Source of the DNA: Paramarasmius palmivorus
Taxonomy: Eukaryota > Basidiomycota > Agaricomycetes > Agaricales > Marasmiaceae
Direction of reading: 5' to 3'
NCBI GenBank assembly: GCA_037176845.1
Contig: JAYKXP010000016.1
Span: 62,001 to 126,000, forward strand
DNA length: 64,000 nt
Shown here: positions 60,766 to 64,000 of the stretch, piece after piece
How the letters are laid out: each line of letters opens with the position of its first letter
Position numbering within the stretch: position 1 is the stretch's first letter
The notes under the pieces: model-generated
The model's database searches: none
Told to the model about the DNA's origin: nothing
Seen by the model: the letters and a program-made list of their open reading frames with translations, nothing else
Program-made: the position numbers and the translations under genes

Positions 60766-61010
60766 CACATAAGAGGAAGAGAAAGTTAGTGGTCCGAATT
60801 CGGCAAATTCTTTTGCACAAAGGATACTCTTCCGTCGGACCGGCTAATCCCCACTTCTGACTAGCTTTGACTCTACGCAAAACATGGAGCAGGTACACGT
60901 TCCATGGCCTTTAGGATTCCAAACCAACTAGCATTACAGATTAATACAGATTCCCGGTATAAGATATAGTCCACCAGTAAAGTAAAGAATAAATATAAGC
61001 TCAAGAACAA
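60766..61010. other. Short intergenic region
   Basis: About 245 bp containing the promoter of the RING-LON gene (leftwards) and the 3' end of the next minus-strand gene. Nothing else seen. Confidence 0.5.
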
Positions 61011-63906
61011 CTATAACGACTTGGCTTTCTCCGGGGCGGGTAGCGAGCTCCGTGACTTTGTCGAATTGTCATTCACGGCTACAGTATCCTCCCTGATATC
61101 CGTTGGTTCGGAAGTGGTTGCCTTTGCCGCAGCTGCTCCCGAGCCAGTGCCCCATCGTGCACCCCATCTGGTAAAGAACCGCAACAGCCACATAGGTTTC
61201 ATTGCCGGATGTTCCACAAGCTCCTCACCTCCTTCGTCTTCTCGTGGTGCGACCCTGAAGAAATCTTCTCCGACTTTACTTTCTTCTTCGACGTCACTTT
61301 CTGTCCGCCCGTACGCGTCGACCAATACTTCGGAGCCATCGAGTCGCCATTGAGGGCGGTTGTAAGGCCCATGCGCTCCTCGCACGCCTTCAGCCAGCTT
61401 TCGCTTCCCTTTGCCTCCAGCATGAGACCCATAAATTTGATCTCGATACTCAAGGACCTTCTGATAAGGAGGTGAAGCAGAGTGCCACAATTCTGGCACT
61501 CGGAATTGTTGTCCCTCGTACAGAAGCGTATTTGTTGCCTGGCTTATGCCTGCACGTTCCTTCTCAATTTCGGCAATAACAGCACCACGAGCCTCGAGCT
61601 CAGACAACTCATTCAGGTGTTCCTCGTAGTGTGTACGGAGATGAGAGGAAGTCGTGGTTAACCGAGAGGTAAGCATCTAGAAGAGGAATGAGTAAGTGAC
61701 ACAAAATACAACTTGAAAGGGATTCCTACTTGAAGCGTGGTCAGAACGTTCTTCAGATGCGTTTCCCTTCTGTACATTATAAGATGGTATCCCGCCAGCT
61801 CCACGTCGATGCGCATCTTGTCTACAGGTAGGACACGACAGTGGCGATAGGTCGAGAGGGTGTGGAAGGACCTGCGCCTATGAACGAAGGCTTTAGTGCT
61901 TTGTCAAGTGGAAACAGAAAACAAGTTACCTGAAAAGACCTGGGGAAGCATCTCTGTTACGCGATCTTCCCCGACTTTCTCGACTTCCCCTACTATCTGC
62001 TGATGTCTGCCTTGAATGGTCATATTCTTCAGGCTCGCCAACTAGCCTTCCACTCTCACTCAGTACTCGCACTCTTGTCGGTGACGACAGCCCAGAGTCT
62101 GCCCCTTGCCTTCTCCTTCTCCGTCTCCTGAAGCCGCCTGACGGGTCATCGAGGTCACTCTCTTCCACTGCCGATCCATTCGGCCCTTCCTCTCGGAGAT
62201 CGTCCTCATCGTCAGCGGATATAACGTCCTCTCCATGCTTTCCACGTGCACTAACAGGATCGCTCCAGCTTGTTATTCGGTTAGCGGTAAAAGGTCTCAT
62301 TCTACTGCTCCACGGCCTTTTGCCTGCTCCAAGGGTCTTGCTCAGCTCCTCCAGTTTACTGTCTACAGCTTTTAAGCCCAAGCCCGTGTATTTGGAGTTG
62401 GTGCTCGAACTCAGGGACACGCCACCAACGCTGTCTTTCTTACTCATGGGTACGGCAGCAGAGCCAGCGCGACTAATTGGCGGGGATATCTTTGCGTTCC
62501 ACATTGCAAAAGATTTCGGCGTTCTAGGGTCATCGGAGACCGGAGACACTTGACCGCTGGAGAGCAGATCGTCATCGTCTCCTTCCCTGCGTATTGAATC
62601 AGTTGTATGATTTAATAGTAAGATGCGGACGGCATACCCAAATGGCGGCAGGAGTGGCGATCGTTGGCCATCAGCCAGAGGTAGAGGCGTAGAGACGCCA
62701 GACGCGTTCTTGCTGCTTTCTCCAAAAGCAGGTAAAAGCAATCTACCTCCCTTCCGAGATGAAAGAGAATTGCCTGGAGTAGTGGACGAGAGATCGACGA
62801 TGTTTCCAAGACTCCCGTTAACTGAGTGCGAAATAGATGACTTTGGTGTTCGCTTGGTTTTCGATAACCTGTTATCAATTTTTGATATCCTGACAAGAAT
62901 GAGATTACAGACTAGTGATTAACTGCAGAACTCACCCAGTCCAAGACTCTATCTTTCCCCTCACTCGACTCGTTCCCATACCCCATATGCCACCACCGGC
63001 ACCTTCTTCTTCAGTACTTCGTCCGTCTGACTTCTCAGGGTGTGCACTTTGAGTACGACGGAAGCCTGGTCTATCGTTATAGTCCGTGTCTCCGTCACTC
63101 CATAGCGTGGTTCCCTTTCTCTCTACTTTCTCTTCCAAGAGCGGACCCATTCCATCGTCAGATTTCTCCTTGTCTTCTAATTCGCGTTCCAGCTGCCTTT
63201 TGCGGTCATTATCCCGCTCGGCGATCCGCTCTCTCAATCTGGCGACAAGGAGCACATTGCCGCTCCATAATCCCCTGACAGTCCCTGCTACGCCTCCAAC
63301 GCCTGACTCTTTGTCTATGTCCTTTGAAGGTTGTTTGAGTTTTGGCTTAGAGGCCCGTACTTTCTTGATAGCAGTACTAGGTGATAAACCATCTTCGCTA
63401 TCAACGCTGTCCCTTCTGCCTTCTCCACGTTCTTTCTCTTTTTCTCTTTTCTCCTTCTCTTTGTCCTTCTCTTTCTCTCGTTCCTTCTCCTTCTTTTCTA
63501 AACGCTTGCGGCCAACCACAGCATGAATGAACTCGGGAAGGTCTGCAGTAGGCACCAATATGGACGCTGCCGCGTTACTGGGCGTGTCCTTCGCTCCAGT
63601 AGGAAGGGGTAAGGCGCGTGGAAAGTGCAAGTTGCTTATGGGTAAAGGCAACTTTGACTTGCTCTCGTCATCGTTACGGTCCTTGTAAGCATTCGAGATG
63701 CTAACACGAGAGCCTTTCAGTACTTTCGCGTCGTAAGCACTGAATATAGACTCGACGAGTGACCGCGTAAGAATGGTAGGAGTGTCATTGGACGGTGCCA
63801 GATTCGTTGGCGGGGATTGTGATTTCAGAGCAAGGGAATGGATCGTCGGGACGTTGGGCATCGAATAGGTGTGCTGATGTGACAGAGTGTGCGGAGATTG
63901 AGACAT
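61011..63906 (-). CDS. Conserved fungal hypothetical protein, low-complexity with coiled-coil C-terminus
   Basis: Start 63906 (MSQSPHTLSHQHTYSMPNVP), stop at 61011. An N-terminal region has TPTILTRSLVESIFSAYDAK; a Lys/Glu-rich charged repeat (EKKEKEREKEKDKEKEKREK) follows; then GTVRGLWSGNVLLVARLRER and a disordered Ser/Pro/Arg region with RRRRRRR. The C-terminal 190 residues are more ordered: SFHTLSTYRHCRVLPVDKMR, IDVELAGYHLIMYRRETHL, KNVLTTLQMLTSRLTTTSSH and a coiled coil (THYEEHLNELSELEARGAVI). Splicing near 61930-61870 and 61735-61680 reads cleanly. Function unknown; the helical C-terminus suggests complex formation. Confidence 0.6.
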
Positions 63907-64000
63907 TGCGCAGTGACTCCGCAAGGATGCCAGGAATAATTGCGGATGTAAGAAGGGATCTTTGGGAACGGAGTTGTGATTATGGGACGAAAGACCAACA

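Overview
The window looks like nuclear DNA of an agaricomycete basidiomycete (mushroom-type fungus). Genes sit on both strands and are split by many short GT-AG introns of about 45-60 nt, intergenic gaps are small, and several housekeeping proteins are fungal orthologues: a Ctk1/CDK12-type kinase, COP9 signalosome subunit 4, Orc4, Mediator Med20, a Cbk1/Orb6-type NDR kinase, a Tgl4/Tgl5-type lipase and a mitochondrial dehydrogenase kinase. I saw no rRNA, no intact tRNA, no CRISPR and no viral genes. Exon coordinates quoted here come from reading splice sites by eye and requiring the reading frame to close.

The left part (about 1-29 kb) is accessory. From 1 to 14.8 kb it holds poorly conserved hypothetical genes, an F-box-like gene, a probable 2-oxoglutarate/iron dioxygenase-like gene and a tRNA-derived SINE with a 9-bp target-site duplication. 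From 15.4 to 27.8 kb lie four paralogues (A, B, C, D) of one family. They share length, intron positions and phases, and an N-terminal G-S...D-L-D signature at matching residues that resembles the nucleotidyltransferase fold; two copies keep the signature and two have lost it. A second two-member family of about 195 residues with identical exon lengths lies at 8.7-9.4 kb and at 24.8-25.5 kb, the latter directly upstream of paralogue D. An Hsp20 chaperone and a protein with an RNase H1 N-terminal (viroplasmin-like) domain complete this part.

The right part (about 30-64 kb) is a dense core region. In order: Ctk1/CDK12 (+), CSN4 (-), a giant repeat-exon protein of about 1,560 residues (+), a PUB-domain protein (-), patatin/DUF3336 lipase (-), a one-exon membrane protein (+), Orc4 (-), Med20 (+), mitochondrial dehydrogenase kinase (+), a low-complexity protein (+), NDR kinase (+), a RING-LON protein (-) and a conserved fungal hypothetical (-). 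Neighbours are mostly functionally unrelated; several pairs are head to head with short shared promoters.

The two most unusual features are the tandem family with nucleotidyltransferase-like signatures in the accessory region, and the gene at 35.5-41.0 kb. In that gene thirteen consecutive phase-1 exons, each a multiple of 3 nt, encode a Tyr-Pro-rich repeat, so exon number and protein repeat number appear to have grown together.
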